Positions 10,185 through 20,974 of a stretch of DNA of 64,000 nt are shown here, in pieces (the first letter of the stretch is position 1; each line of letters starts with the position of its first letter). The DNA comes from Bremia lactucae (Eukaryota; Oomycota; Peronosporomycetes; Peronosporales; Peronosporaceae). The stretch spans positions 1,801,396-1,865,395 of the forward strand of contig NC_090613.1 of the NCBI RefSeq assembly GCF_004359215.1. The letters run 5' to 3'. The notes under the pieces are model-generated. The model saw nothing but the letters and a program-made list of their open reading frames with translations, was not told the origin of the DNA and made no database searches. A program made the translations under genes and the position numbers.

Positions 10185-11363
10185 TAGAGACCAGCAGGGT
10201 TGAGGTCCGAAATTCGAGACCTCAGGGACTATGCCACTCATCTGTTCGATAACTCTAAACGTAGGGGTAGCTTCAGAGTCCGCGTGAGTAGGGCATGCCG
10301 CCCTTGCTGCGCTCCTGCATTTTCCCGAACTCTCAGTGGTCGACGCAGAGCTCGCATCTCGCACGCTGGTTCTTGCCATCATCCTTTGGAGAGGGAGTCC
10401 TCTTGCTGGGCGTCTTCGCCCCAGCAGGGACCCTGGCATAGCAGCGAGCCATCATATGGCCGCGCTTGCCGCATTTGTAGACAACGTCTGCATTACGTAA
10501 CTCCATTGGAGTGGCATCTGACCTCTCGACCGACGGCTTATACCAAGCAGTCGCTGAGGCACTTTTGAATAATTGCTCCCCAACTAAGGCAATTTGGATT
10601 GCCTCTTTCATCGTCGACGGGCCTGTCGCAGTGGACCGTGCCGTAATCCGTTCATAAGCGTGGGCACTTTTATGCGTTTCGGTATCGGACCACACCAATG
10701 GACGCCGACAGCGAGCGTATCTCCTGCCCATATTTTGGCATGGATTGCTACGCCTGTCGTGCTTCAAAGAAGCGCGCTTGAATCAACACTTCGTTGTTCG
10801 GCGGCTGATACATGGCGCGAATATATGTCTTGAATATCGCCCATAAAGGGTCCGCCTTAAGTCCGCCACATGCGCCGGGTAAGCCCAATCTAAGGTCTTA
10901 CCGCTCACATGCGACATGGCGTACGATTCTACCGGCTGTCGTCCTCGATGAGCTGCGCGACACTGCATTGCTCAACGGCTAGCATCCAGTGGACGATCGT
11001 GTGCGCTGCAGTTTTCTCGAACTTGGGCGGGTCCATCCGAATGGGCCTCGGCTAATGCGGCCGGGCAGACAGCATCTCAACAATCCTGTTGAGAGCCTCG
11101 CTCCGAGCCTGCTCATGCCTCAGCTCATCCTAAGTCTGAGTGACGGACTCCGCCGCAACATGGCTCTGTGCCTCGGAAGCGGCCCTTCGCGTTCCGAGGA
11201 CAAACGACTCAAACTGCTCCAACAGAGCAACATGTTGCTCAGGAGGACTGCCCAAGAGCTCGACCAGGGCTTGTTCACCAAGTCCCTGCGCCATTAGCCC
11301 TGCCACCTCCCGATGATGTTCGGAGAGGTGGGGAAAATGAGCCCAATCAATATTGAGGCTCAT
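10185..11363 (-). pseudogene. B1 gag
   Basis: Starts MSLNIDWAHFPHLSEHHRE at 11363. A Glu/Arg-rich helical stretch (QFESFVLGTRRAASEAQSHVAAE) and the capsid region follow, and then a zinc knuckle near 10470 (CGKRGHMMARC; the first Cys is lost, reading V-Y-K-C). Frameshifts occur throughout. Gag would form the virus-like particle and package element RNA. Confidence 0.65.
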
Positions 11364-11420
11364 CCTCACTGACACGCTCAGAGATACGGGTCGTGGGAAG
11401 GACCAACAGGTGCTACCAAG

Positions 11421-11950
11421 TGTAGGCGGGCGCTGCTATAGCAGCCACGCTCTACCTACGCACACACCTTTAGGCACAGTGAGGAAGCGGTTTGACCGTC
11501 TTCTCTCACGTGCAGTGAGGATGTTGGTGGGCACCTAAGCGATCTCAACCAACGAACTAAGTGCCTTAGGTTAAGTGACGTCACTGGAGCGGTAATTCGG
11601 CTCCACGTGCGCACTTGTGAAACAGGAAGTTGTTTTCAGACTGATTTATATTTAATCGTATAAAATATAAATTCCTACTATTTACCAATCCTAAATTGCC
11701 ATCTCTTTATATAGACACTGATACGCACGCGAGTGTATCTTTCTAAATACCTCGCGTAACGGATGACGCTAGCCGTCATCCCCGCTAATGTGAATGCCAT
11801 CATGGATATCACATACACAAGGGTGGGTTCACAATGTGAATCACACCCAAGTGGTAGGTACATTACATCACTTAGGTAATCGACCATCTCCTTAATTACA
11901 CAGTGTACTTAACGGGGATTGTGAAACATGGGCAACTTTAGCCCGTTTCA
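11421..11950 (-). repeat. Family B LTR (5' LTR of B1)
   Basis: Minus-strand LTR beginning TGAAACGGGCTAAAG (11950) and ending CCTACA (11421). It is followed by ct and TGGTAGCAC, the same bases that follow the C LTR at 62843; they are a candidate primer-binding site because they would pair with a tRNA ending GTGCTACCA. Length is 530 bp. Confidence 0.8.
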
Positions 11951-12123
11951 TTCCCTCACAGCATTACATCGATGCTGCAACATGATTTTTATATGAGCCT
12001 AGCCATGTCATTCTTTTCTTTGTAAGCGCTGCATTTTTAAGCGCGACGGGAATTTGGCCAGAGGCACGTCATCATTCTCTCTACATTTTGTATCTACTGC
12101 TTAAGGGCCACGGGAACATAAGA
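11951..12123. other. Spacer between B1 and E1
   Basis: 173 bp without recognisable genes or LTR similarity; possibly flanking genomic sequence of both insertions. Confidence 0.4.
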
Positions 12124-12576
12124 TGTAATGGGGCACACATCGGTTGGAGAACCGTTGTTGTGGTACATTTACTTTATGGGTAAAATACCCTTTTATCTAA
12201 TTTTTAAAATAGTTAGTTACTTAAATCCCATTTATTATGGGTAACAAATGTGGTCGCCACCAGATATAAATCTGGCGGCCAAAACTATTTTAAATTAGCT
12301 AGGGTAAGGCTTTTAGATCTAAATAATTAAATAAAGTGCAGTTCCCTTTTTGATCTTAAAGAGTTAAGTGCCTTCCTAACGCTTGCGCATTGATCTGTAA
12401 GAGATAGAAGCCTTTCTAAGGTATGTCCTCTTGGGCACTAGTTGCCACTTGGTTCTACGAACCCCTGAATCCCTTAAACTCCCCCTGAGTTGTTAAACCC
12501 ATTAATTGAATAGAACTAAGTGACTCGGAGTCTGAAAGTCTTCCTCTGACTTTAGGAGCGAGGTAGCTCCGCTACA
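12124..12576 (+). repeat. Family E LTR (5' LTR of E1)
   Basis: tgtaatggggcacacatcgg to gctccgctaca, 453 bp. About 36 bp (around agcttgtacgactcc) present in the 3' LTR are missing. The bases just inside are ctctacgcctgag, without an obvious TGG primer site. Confidence 0.85.
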
Positions 12577-12807
12577 CTCTACGCCTGAGTATTTACAAGA
12601 CTAGAACCTCACGAAAATGGAAGAGGTTCCAGAACTGTCAGAAGCGCAACGCGCCCGCTTATGACAAGCTCAAAACCTTATTTGGGCTTGAGCACGTGGA
12701 AATTGTTATCTCCCAGGGACCAGAGGTCCTGCATGCAAGGCTTGAAGCCTTCATGCGATACGATGCCTCCCTGATCGGTCAGGTACAGGACCACTTAGAG
12801 ACATCTA

Positions 12808-12859
12808 GGGCGAGCCTCGGCTCTGAGTCTGTACCTGACTCAGAGCCGAGGGCTCGCCC
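12808..12859. repeat. 22-bp quasi-palindrome inside E1 gag
   Basis: Arms 12808-12829 and 12837-12859 are reverse complements except for one bulged base, around a 7-nt loop (tgtacct). The related gag at about 54390 is not palindromic here, so the symmetry arose in this copy. Confidence 0.75.
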
Positions 12860-13453
12860 TCTAACTGTAAATGTGAAGACATTTGAGGGAAAAGAGGGAG
12901 AAAATCTCCCTTTTTGGATTAAGTAGATGGAAATCTCCATTGATTTCGCCTTGTTCTTAACAGAACGGCAAAGGTGGCTATGGCCATTTTCAAACTTGGA
13001 GGTAGAGCCATGGAGTGTGCACTATCGTGCAGCACGTCCATAAATGACTGTTTTCCCTCATGAGATTCGCTGAAACAGCAAATGACCAGCATGTTTGCAC
13101 CGCCTGATCAGGCTTTTCACATGCGAGCACGGCTCCTAGCGACTCGACAAGGTGAAAGGACCCTCAGGAAGCAATTGTAGTAATTATCTTTATGGGGGGT
13201 CTCAATGAGTGCGTCACCCGGACGGAATTATTCCGATCTCATCCTTCTACTTTCGAAGAGGCAGTTGCCATAGCGCTACGCGCCGAGTTCGACTTTAAGT
13301 CTGCTCGCGTTAGCACGCCTGTTTACCGAACAAGCTCTTCGAGCACATGGGTTCCGTCTAATAGAGCAATTCCCATGGATTTGAGCCTCGTTGCGGAAGG
13401 AGAAGAGACTCTTCAAGTTGTGGATCAGCATAAGACCATCCGTAGATGTTATT

Positions 13454-13877
13454 GTAGAATTACGTTATCCTATGAGCTTGAAGATGGGCTTACGGTCGAG
13501 ATTGCAAACCGGAAAGTAAGTTATATTTTTGAGTTTGCCTCAATCTTACCGTAAACTTTATCCTACCGTTAATTCTTTCCTATCGTTCGCTGCGCCCCCT
13601 TTCCCACATATGTGGACTACCATAAAATGGAAGACATCACTGTCTGGCGGTACAGTGCTAGTGAACCCGAAACACCAGCTCCCGAAGGTTTTACTTTTCG
13701 TTGTTGCCGGGTATCGATCCGGTGGCCTGAGGTATGCACCGCCATGCCTTACCCGACTGAGCCACAACACACGAAATTACCGCACACACATTTTCCGTAT
13801 TATTCTTGTCATACGATCCCTTGCCATATTTCCCTTATTCACGCATATGCATAAAGCGCAACCGTCAATCTTCAACA
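13454..13877 (-). mobile_element. Insertion with tRNA-like A and B boxes (SINE-like)
   Basis: 424 bp interrupt the gag zinc-knuckle codons, flanked by the 6-bp direct repeat gttatt (13448-13453, 13878-13883). On the minus strand an A box (TGGCTCAGTCGGG, 13764-13752) and a B-like box (GGATCGATACC, 13720-13710; one mismatch) lie 31 nt apart, as in a tRNA. However, about 115 bp precede the tRNA-like part, unusual for a simple SINE, and no poly(A) is seen. It could also be a composite or a captured tRNA pseudogene. Confidence 0.5.
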
Positions 13878-14202
13878 GTTATTTGTGCGGAAGCACGAAA
13901 CATTTACGTTCGGCCTGCCCTCTTCGAAATTCGCTTAAAGGCCGAGGTGGCACCATAGTGAGTGTCAATAGTGACACTATTGGCGGATCGCCAAAGCATT
14001 TTGGGTCAAACCTTTCTAATACACGTGAAGCGACACGTAAACGTTCGATGGATAAGGAGATTGAGTTACCCAACTCCTTGTCGGATGTCAAATTAGACAC
14101 CATGTCTTGTATAAAACCAATACAGGCTGGAAAATCCGGGGACGTGAATGTTCCGGCCTCTAAGAGGCGTGTTGTCTCTACTCCAAGACAGAACGCACAC
14201 GA

Positions 14203-15130
14203 AGGTGTAAACCCACAAAGTGAATAGAACCAATGACTACGAGTCTAAAAGTCTACCGCTAACTTGAGGAGCAAGGTAGCTCCGCCAAACCCTACGCCAC
14301 AGTCTTTACAAGACGAAACCCTAACGAAAATGGAAGAGCTTAAAGACTGGCACAAGCGAAACGGCAAGCTTACAACAAGAGCAAAACTCATCCGACCACA
14401 CACGTGGAAAGACGTACCACCCACGGACCAGAGATACTGCACCAAGGATTAAGCCTTAGACCAACAATGCTCTCACAAGTCAGTAAACCCTTATGACAAC
14501 GATGCCCAACAGGTACATCCATTACCTATTACAGCAGAGTCGCCCGCAAAATTAATGTGAAAACATTAGAGGGAAAAAACGCAGAAATCCCAATGTCGAA
14601 AAAACAGACCGAAATTCAATGATCCCGCCTAGCGCTTAACAGAAAGCAAAAAGGGGCTATGACTCTCCAAACTTGCAGGAACAGCCAGGTAGAGCCTAAC
14701 GCGCAGACCTCCAAACGAGCCATCCCTCATGGTGCTGAACAGCAATACCAAGGATGACAGCATATCACGAATTTAAATCAAACACGAGACAGAGACCCAC
14801 ACGGTAAAAGACCAGAAACTTATACAGAAGTTCAAACGAACATTGCAACAATGAAACAAGACCCAGTCAAAAAGCAACAGTAGTGACCACCTTCATGGGC
14901 TTGAAGCGCCTCAACGGATTATTGACTTCCTTCAACCGAAAGGCGTCGACATAGCAAGACGCGCCGAGTCAATTAACATTGACCACGCCTTACCAAAGCC
15001 CTTCAAGCACATGAGCGACTAACAAGCAACCCATGGACTCGAGCCTCGTACGAAGGAGAACAGACTATTCAAACTAGGAACAGCATAACACCTCCTAGAG
15101 ATTAAACAGAGCCGAAACATTCACGTAGGC
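14203..15130 (+). pseudogene. Diverged second E LTR end plus gag, A/C-rich
   Basis: From 14203 the sequence repeats the E LTR 3' end (aatagaaccaatgact, gtagctccgcca) and the gag start (aaaatggaagagctt at 14326) seen at 12510-12640. It continues as a poor copy of gag (e.g. aatgtgaaaacattagaggg near 14555; cccatggactcgagcctcgt near 15029). This strand is enriched in A and C and depleted in T and G: 14761-14820 has roughly 29 A and 8 T. It seems to be a tandem or nested E piece that accumulated strand-biased changes. Confidence 0.6.
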
Positions 15131-16151
15131 CGCCCCGCACAAACTGCGTATCGAAAAGCTCCCCCACCATACCAGATCTCTGGTATAGGTCGGAGTTGGA
15201 GCTCTTTCGAACGTCACTTCCAGACGAAGCTATCCTGGATGACAAAAAAGCTGCCTTTAGTGCGCGCAATGGGTCATCGATCCTTAAAGATCCTACAGAT
15301 CCATTTTATTCCTTGATTAAGATGTGGTGTGTAATAATCCACCATCCGTTTGACCGCTAGATATAGGTGTTCGTCATGAAATTGACTTGGTTCCGGGAAC
15401 CAATACTGTGTCACACGACAATGGCCTTTACCAAGGGAGAAGTATGATGTCATTGACGATTTCTTACGTGCTAAGCACGAGGCATTGACGATTTCTTCCG
15501 TGCTAAGCACGAGGACGGGGAACGGTACGAGAGCAAATCTCCTCATTCGACACCGACAATTTGTGTCAAAAGCCAAATGGTAAATGGCGCATTGTACATG
15601 CTTATAATAAGCTTAAAGTGCACTTAACTTAGTCGACGGTTACTACCAACTGCTCATGCGAGCTAGTGATATCCCGCTTACAGCGGTTAGCACCCAAGCG
15701 GTATCTTATGGGAGTGGTTGGTTATGCCACAAGGGCTGTCCAACGCCCCGGCAACATTTAATTGTCTAGTGACGCAACTGTTCCGCCCTCATCGAGGTTA
15801 TGCACAGACTTAATTGAATGACATTTATGTCCATAGTCGTGCGGAGCAGGGTCAGTCGGATATGAAAAATCATTTAGACCATTTGCGAGCAGTGCTCGAG
15901 TGTATGCGCTCAAATAAATTGTATGCCAATGCATCTAAATGCATTTTTGGCGCAGACGAAATTCCTTTTTTAGGATGCTTCATTGGAAAGCGAGGCCTTA
16001 GAGCGGACCCCGCTAAGGTAAAAGCTATAGTAGATTGGCCGGTTCCTAAAAACCAAAAGGATTTGCGTAAGTGGTTGGGTCTCGCCAATCATTTACACAA
16101 ATATAGCGAAAATTACGCTGATATACGTAGGCCATTATCTAATCTCCAATA
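15131..16151 (+). pseudogene. E1 reverse transcriptase, broken
   Basis: Blocks in order: LPDEAILDDKKAAF (linker), YCVTRQWPLPRE, DVIDDFLRAKHE, DGYYQLLMRASDIP and FGADEIPFLGCFIGKRG with WLGLANHLHKYSENYAD. The catalytic Y-x-D-D motif reads L-N-D (LNDIYVHSRAE), and stops and frameshifts occur before it, so no active enzyme is possible. A 32-bp tandem duplication (15451-15514, cattgacgatttctt...) lies within the fingers region. No DSGA protease motif is recognisable upstream. Confidence 0.7.
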
Positions 16152-16640
16152 AAAGGACACACAATGGTGCTGGACTAGCACCGAACATAATACTTTTCGA
16201 GCAGTTAGGAATAGTCTAATCCATGCCACTGCCAAACCCAAATTGGCCTTTCAGGATCGTCTGTGACGCATCGGATTTGCCATTGGCAGTGATCTGTTAC
16301 AAGCAGATGTTGATGGGCATGAATGTGTTATTGCGTTCGAGTCTAGAAGCTGCGGAAAAGAACCACCCAGTTCATGACAAAGAGTTACTTGCTATGAAGT
16401 ATGCTCTCGTCAAATTCAGAGTTCACCTGCTCGGCTCTAAGCCGTTTGTAATTTATACAGATCACGCGTCATTACGCACGGCGACTAAGTCGTCCCATCT
16501 CTCACAGAGAATGGCCCGTTACTATCATTTTTCGCGGAACACAACTTCGAGGTGAAGTATAAGCCCGGCAAGCAGAATGCTTTGGCCGATGCGTTATCAC
16601 GCAGGCCGGAGTATGAGCTCTCGCATATAACGATTATCAT
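16152..16640 (+). pseudogene. E1 RNase H
   Basis: Retains the acidic residues of the family: IVCDASDLPLAV (D), NHPVHDKELLAMKYAL (E), YTDHASLRTA (D) and LADALSRRPEYE (D). It would degrade RNA in RNA:DNA hybrids during reverse transcription. A frameshift at about 16550 separates the last block. Confidence 0.75.
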
Positions 16641-17995
16641 GTCACCTATTCCTGAATTAATCCGTTCGGCTTACGCCAAGGATGAACAGTGTGTAGCTCT
16701 GCAACGAGCTTTAAAGAGCTCTGATTCAGGTATTAAATTGCCGGCACGTTTGCGCGCAAGGTTACATCGATTCTCTATCGATAAAGACCTCTTGCTTTAT
16801 TGCACAGACAGCGCGGACCCTCCGCATCTCGTTGTTCCTCATGATGAGGATTTGAAGTACCGAATCCTCTATGAGGCACACGATACTGTCCTTGGTGGTC
16901 ATCTCAGTAGAGAAAAGACCTACGGCTCTATAAGCCAGAGTTATTGGTGGCTAAACTTTATAAATGGGTCAGCACATGTGTTTGCACATTCGAAACATGC
17001 CAACGGGTTAAACCCTCGTCCCCAGTGGTTGCTGGGAGTCCATTAGTATGGACTTTGGTTTCGGTCTACCGAAAGATTCAGCCGGTGACTCCGGTATGTG
17101 GTCATTGTTGACCGATTGAGCAAAATGGCTCACTTAACGGCCGTGCCAGATTCCATTGATAGAGAGGGTACTGCTAAGCTGTTTATCGATCGCGTGTTTC
17201 GACAACATGATTTTCCAGTGGCAATTGTCTCTGATCGAGACCCCCATTTCACGGGTAAATTCTGGAAATCAATTTTACGAGTGCTTGGCACCAGATTGGA
17301 CGTGTCCACGGCGGACCATCTGCAGACCGACGGTCGGACTGAACGAGTCAATCGCGTCATCGAAGACGTTTTACGCAGCGTGCGTGCTCCGAAGACGTTT
17401 TACGCAGTGTGTGCTCTGAAACCAAAGCGTGTGTGCTCTGACACCAAAGCGCTGGCGTTCAATGCCCCCAGTGGTGGAGGTTGCGTTGAATAACACTGTC
17501 CATGCCTCTACAGGCTATACTCCGTTCTATATCAACGGTCTCACCCACCCACGCGTTCATTAACGACACCACTGCGTGGTTCAGGGCTTGGTGGGGAGAA
17601 TTCGCCGATAGGCTTGCTGATATCAGCCCTGTTACCGTTCGGAAACAAGTAAGCGAGTTTTTCGAGACGCGATTTAGTGTCTTAAGTCATGTAAGGAATA
17701 CGATGGCTGATAGCCAAGACAAACAAAAAGAACAAGCAGATGCCAAAGGCAGAAGCTGTATTAATTCTTTTATTGTCAGAGACCGAGTTTTACTAAACGC
17801 TGAAAATCTACCTACCAACTTGGTTTCCGCGGTCTTCAAGACCAAATTGCGCCCGCGCTTTATTGGGCCATTTACGGTCGTGGCCAAGAAGGGCCTAGCT
17901 TATACGCTAAACCTTCCTAGCAAGCTGCGTACACACCCAGTGTTCTACGTTGGCTTGCTGAATACATATCGAGACCCTTCCCACGTGGTCTTGAA
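16641..17995 (+). pseudogene. E1 integrase
   Basis: The zinc domain keeps the two His (AHDTVLGGHLSREKTY), but the Cys pair is lost. The core shows VSDRDPHFTGKFW (second Asp) and TDGRTERVNRVIED (catalytic Glu). Short duplications at 17359-17450 (cgaagacgttttacgcag twice; gtgtgctctga.accaaagc twice) disrupt the end of the core. The C-terminal domain follows (PRFIGPFTVVAKKGLAYTL, HPVFYVGLLNTYRDP). Confidence 0.75.
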
Positions 17996-18436
17996 GGCGC
18001 TTGCGCCGAGACAGGCGGTCGTGCCGCAGATTGCTGCATCGTCACCAGGATGTCCAGTCTGCCCTCTAAACAAGGCTGCTGACGCTCCAGCATTGAAAGA
18101 CGATCCCGAACCGCCTAAAAGAACTCACAACCGAGCAAGAACCTCACGAAGAAGTTGCACCTCGGGCCGTAGAGCATCAAATGCTTCCGCCGAAATTTCG
18201 GCCCCCTCCCGCGCTGCGGATGCGCGGGGGAACCTTCAGTTTCATGTGGAGAAATTTTTTTAGCGACGTCGTCGTAAGGGTCAGTACCAGTATCGGGGGA
18301 AGTGGCTAGGATACCCCTCTTCTGAAAACTCTTGGGAGTTCGAGGTACCTCTTCGCAAGATTGCCCGTACGCCGTTGACGTTTTTGAGCGCCAAGCTCAG
18401 GGTCAACTCGCGTCAAACGACGCTTCCCACCACTAA
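17996..18436 (+). pseudogene. E1 linker and chromodomain, end of pol
   Basis: A Pro/Arg/Ser-rich linker leads to QFHVEKFF, then in shifted frames Y-Q-Y-R-G-K-W-L-G-Y-P-S-S-E-N-S-W-E, a chromodomain core (aromatic cage region and the N-S-W-E block). The frame then reads DVFERQAQGQLASND and stops at taa 18434-18436. The domain probably recognises modified histone tails to target integration (known for chromoviruses). Confidence 0.65.
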
Positions 18437-18454
18437 ACGTAGGATTAGGTGGAT

Positions 18455-19270
18455 CTATAGCCTCAGTGCGGCTTCGATCCAAGGTTGTACGGTCAACCGA
18501 AGCACTGAAATATCGGCTAGGCCTTTCTTCGTTTGTGGCATAAATGCCGGACGTAACTGCCCTTTGGCCTTAAGCTTAGCGAAATCGAAGCGAAGCTTCC
18601 GTTCCAAACGAGCATCACCTCTATCCTTAGACTCTCTGATATTCCAAATATTACGAAGTCGGCGGGCCCGGTGGACGCAGTTCTCAAATGCGACTTCGTT
18701 TGGAAACAAAACGATCGGAATTTCCCTCATGGAAATCACCGAAGCCCCACGGGCTTGATCACGTAAATGCGTCAGATACTGCCTTCGCGTCATTACCTTT
18801 GGCGTAAGGTATTGCTCATGAAGAGCGTCGCGGGCAGCGATCTCCCCGGCGTCCTCGCCGGGTCACCAGAGATCCAGATGGCCAAGCTATGACCCGCTAT
18901 ATCTGTGAGACGCTCGTCCGCACTAAGCGGAGTGAATCTATATTCACTATGAGCTTTAGCTTTTGCTATCTCGGCAGCTCAACGACGAGCTCTTTCCTCT
19001 ATGAGGAATATCTGCTATTGCTCTTCATCGAGCGAATTCGGAATGATGTTGAACTCAGGGTCCCGTATACTACTCAATGCAGTTAAGAAATCAGCGGCAC
19101 CACGTTCTGGGAACGAATTCGGTGCCCGCCGACATTCGTCCGGAGGAGAAGGAGTGAGCGAACGAACGCTCTTTCTCCTCCTCCTTTGATGGAGAGTGAC
19201 TTTCAAAGTCCACCATTCCCTCATCGTCGAGGAAGGTGCTAAGAGTCTGTGACCCCCGCTTGATTGTCAT
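18455..19270 (-). pseudogene. Antisense ORF of family E (aORF-E), copy in E1
   Basis: ATG at 19270 (MTIKRGSQTLSTFLDDEG), an acidic stretch, SLTPSPPDECRRAPNSFPE, SLDEEQ, and after frameshifts MTRRQYLTHLRDQARGAS, REIPIVLFPNEVAFENC and a basic block RKLRFDFAKLKAKGQ, ending at 18455. About 270 codons if unbroken. Its stop is about 18 nt from the pol stop on the opposite strand, and its start is about 110 bp from the 3' LTR. The C-terminal motifs match those of aORF-B (IPVVLHSNE; RVNFARLRVKK). No known domain is recognised. Confidence 0.65.
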
Positions 19271-19381
19271 GAGACAAAGGAAAGGAAAACACAACCGAAC
19301 GGTTAGCTATTTAGATTTCAACCTCAAAGAGGAAATGAGGCGAATGTTGTCACTCGGTATCAACAGTCTGATGGGGGAGGG

Positions 19382-19870
19382 TGTAATGGGGCACACATCG
19401 GTTGGAGAACCGTTGTTGTGGTGCATTTACTTTATGGGTAAAATACCCTTTTATCTTATTTTTTAAATAGTTAGTTACTTAAATCCCATTTATTATGGGT
19501 AAAAAATGTGGTCGCCGCCTGATATAAATCTGGCGGCCGAAATCTATTTTTTTTAATTAGCTAGGGTAAGGTTTTTAGATTTAAATAATTAAATAAAGAT
19601 CAGTCCCCCTTTTGATCTTTAAGCGTTAAGTGCCTTCCTAAGGCTTGCGCATTGATCTGTAAGAGATAGAAGCCTTTCTAAGGTATATCCTCTTGGGCAC
19701 TAGTTACCACTGGTTCTACGAACCCCTGATTCCCTTGAACAAGTATTCCTTAAGCTTTGATAGCTTGTACGACTCCTTGAGTTGTTAAACCCATTTGTTC
19801 AATAGAACTAAGTGACTCTCTGAGTCCTAAAGTCTTCCTCTGACTTTAGGAGCGAGGTAGCTCCGCTACA
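19382..19870 (+). repeat. Family E LTR (3' LTR of E1)
   Basis: tgtaatggggcacacatcgg to gctccgctaca, 489 bp. Preceded by the purine tract gatgggggagggtg (19369-19381), the presumed plus-strand primer. The internal deletion of the 5' LTR is not shared. Confidence 0.85.
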
Positions 19871-20974
19871 CTGTTCCAGCTCGGTGTCGAGAAAGCAATA
19901 GATTTCTAGCACAGCGCATTGCCGTCGCTTGAAGCATCGCGGATTATATATGAAATCATAAATTAGCCCTCATCGATCAAGCGAAAAGCAATTTTTATGC
20001 AACACCGCTAGAACGCAAAGCCAATTCAAAGGTAGGCGTTCGTATTAAAGTGACGTTGTATCCACAGGAGCTTTAGCGAGCCGTGAAATTAGTAAAATTG
20101 TCGTTCTTAGGCTTAAGCCGTGCTTTGTTGCTCGTCTATTAGGTGACAATTATAAGTTTAAAAAGCGTATGTAGATGGCGGATGGTGATGCAATCACCTT
20201 TTCTAATGTGATGATATTGTCAGCCTAAATCTTGATTATCACAAGGGGATAATGCTGAGTTGCACATCGAAATTAATCATTTTAAGTGCAATAAATTTAC
20301 TACAAGATAATTTAATGGATTCCTAAACTCACCTTTGCTATTTCCAAACTCACCCCACCCATTTAAGCCAATGAATGTCATAATTAGAGCCGACCACATT
20401 TCATCACTTAAGCCAATCATTTTGGTCATTTTAGCCAATCATGAACAATTGACGATGAGCGATTGACGCAATTACTGTTGTATCAACATCGAATCTTCAC
20501 GAACGACATAGCAACCCGATATCTACCTTCAATCGTGTACCTGCTGTATAATGACCGCCCCGAAAATTCAAGGAAACGAAGTTATGAGTGATTTAATTGT
20601 CCTTTCCAACTCATTTTATAGCGTAAGAAGCAAAGAGCTTGGCAGCTGGAGATTTAAAATGGTGCGCACAACCACGACCTTGTGCCCCTTAGTGCATATT
20701 TTTCCGTACGCAGGCTTATGGATACTACAGTCAGGAGATGATTTTAACTTCAAAATGCTGCTGTCCCTTCCAAAGCAATTTTATTAATGCTTCAATTTTA
20801 TGGTTGCCTTACTGTGCTACAGCAGAAGGTGTCGATAACATCACGGAAGCATTGCAAAGGGAAGATCTTGCTGGGCGCGTACACGAAATCGTCGCCATTA
20901 TAATCCCTTTTTATGAGAGAACAATCCGTTTGTATTGTGGTGCAATTTCGGCGCCGGAAATTATAGACGTATTG
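19871..20974. other. Unassigned segment with open frames, perhaps a decayed host gene
   Basis: Not LTR-like. Plus-strand frames include MADGDAITFSNVMILSA (20175), MTAPKIQGNEVMSDLIVLSN (20551-20787) and a frame to 20974 containing ILWLPYCATAEGVDNITEAL and LAGRVHEIVAIIIPFYERTI. The last reads like genuine protein but I do not recognise it, and it is cut by the A LTR at 20975. Repeated cca-atca/ttaagccaat motifs at 20330-20450 suggest old non-coding DNA. Confidence 0.35.

Larger units (their letters stand above)
4387..11950 (-). mobile_element. Ty3/Gypsy chromovirus B1, degenerate, both LTRs partly present
   Basis: On the minus strand the order is 5' LTR (11950-11421), gag, protease, reverse transcriptase/RNase H, integrase, chromodomain, an ORF in the opposite sense, and 3' LTR (4708-4387, truncated). 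Every domain carries stops or frameshifts. It is interrupted by a SINE at 9441-9650 and lacks a block of the reverse transcriptase at about 8880. This is an old, dead copy. Confidence 0.8.
12617..14202 (+). pseudogene. E1 gag, interrupted by an insertion
   Basis: ATG at 12617 ([15 protein letters not shown]) then a frameshift into [17 protein letters not shown], a Pro/Arg segment ending [17 protein letters not shown] followed by TAG at 12924-12926, and later LFRSHPSTFEEAVAIALRAEF and IPMDLS, standard features of Ty3/Gypsy gag. The zinc knuckle region is split: R-R-C-Y at 13445 and CGSTKHLRSAC at 13885, with 424 bp inserted between. The homologous fragment at 55613-56290 reads CYMRESTKHLRPAC without the insertion. 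Confidence 0.7.
12124..19870 (+). mobile_element. Ty3/Gypsy chromovirus E1 with both LTRs
   Basis: Flanked by E LTRs at 12124-12576 and 19382-19870, with gag, RT, RNase H, integrase and chromodomain on the plus strand in the usual Ty3/Gypsy order, then an antisense ORF before the 3' LTR. No short target duplication is visible (left flank ends aaga, right flank begins ctgt), so the ends may come from different insertions or have recombined. It is non-functional. It contains a second, strongly diverged LTR-end/gag segment (14203-15130) and an insertion with tRNA-like boxes. Confidence 0.8.

Noticed and set aside
11678..11887. Minus-strand 69-codon frame
   Set aside because: Lies entirely inside an LTR; not supported in other LTR copies.
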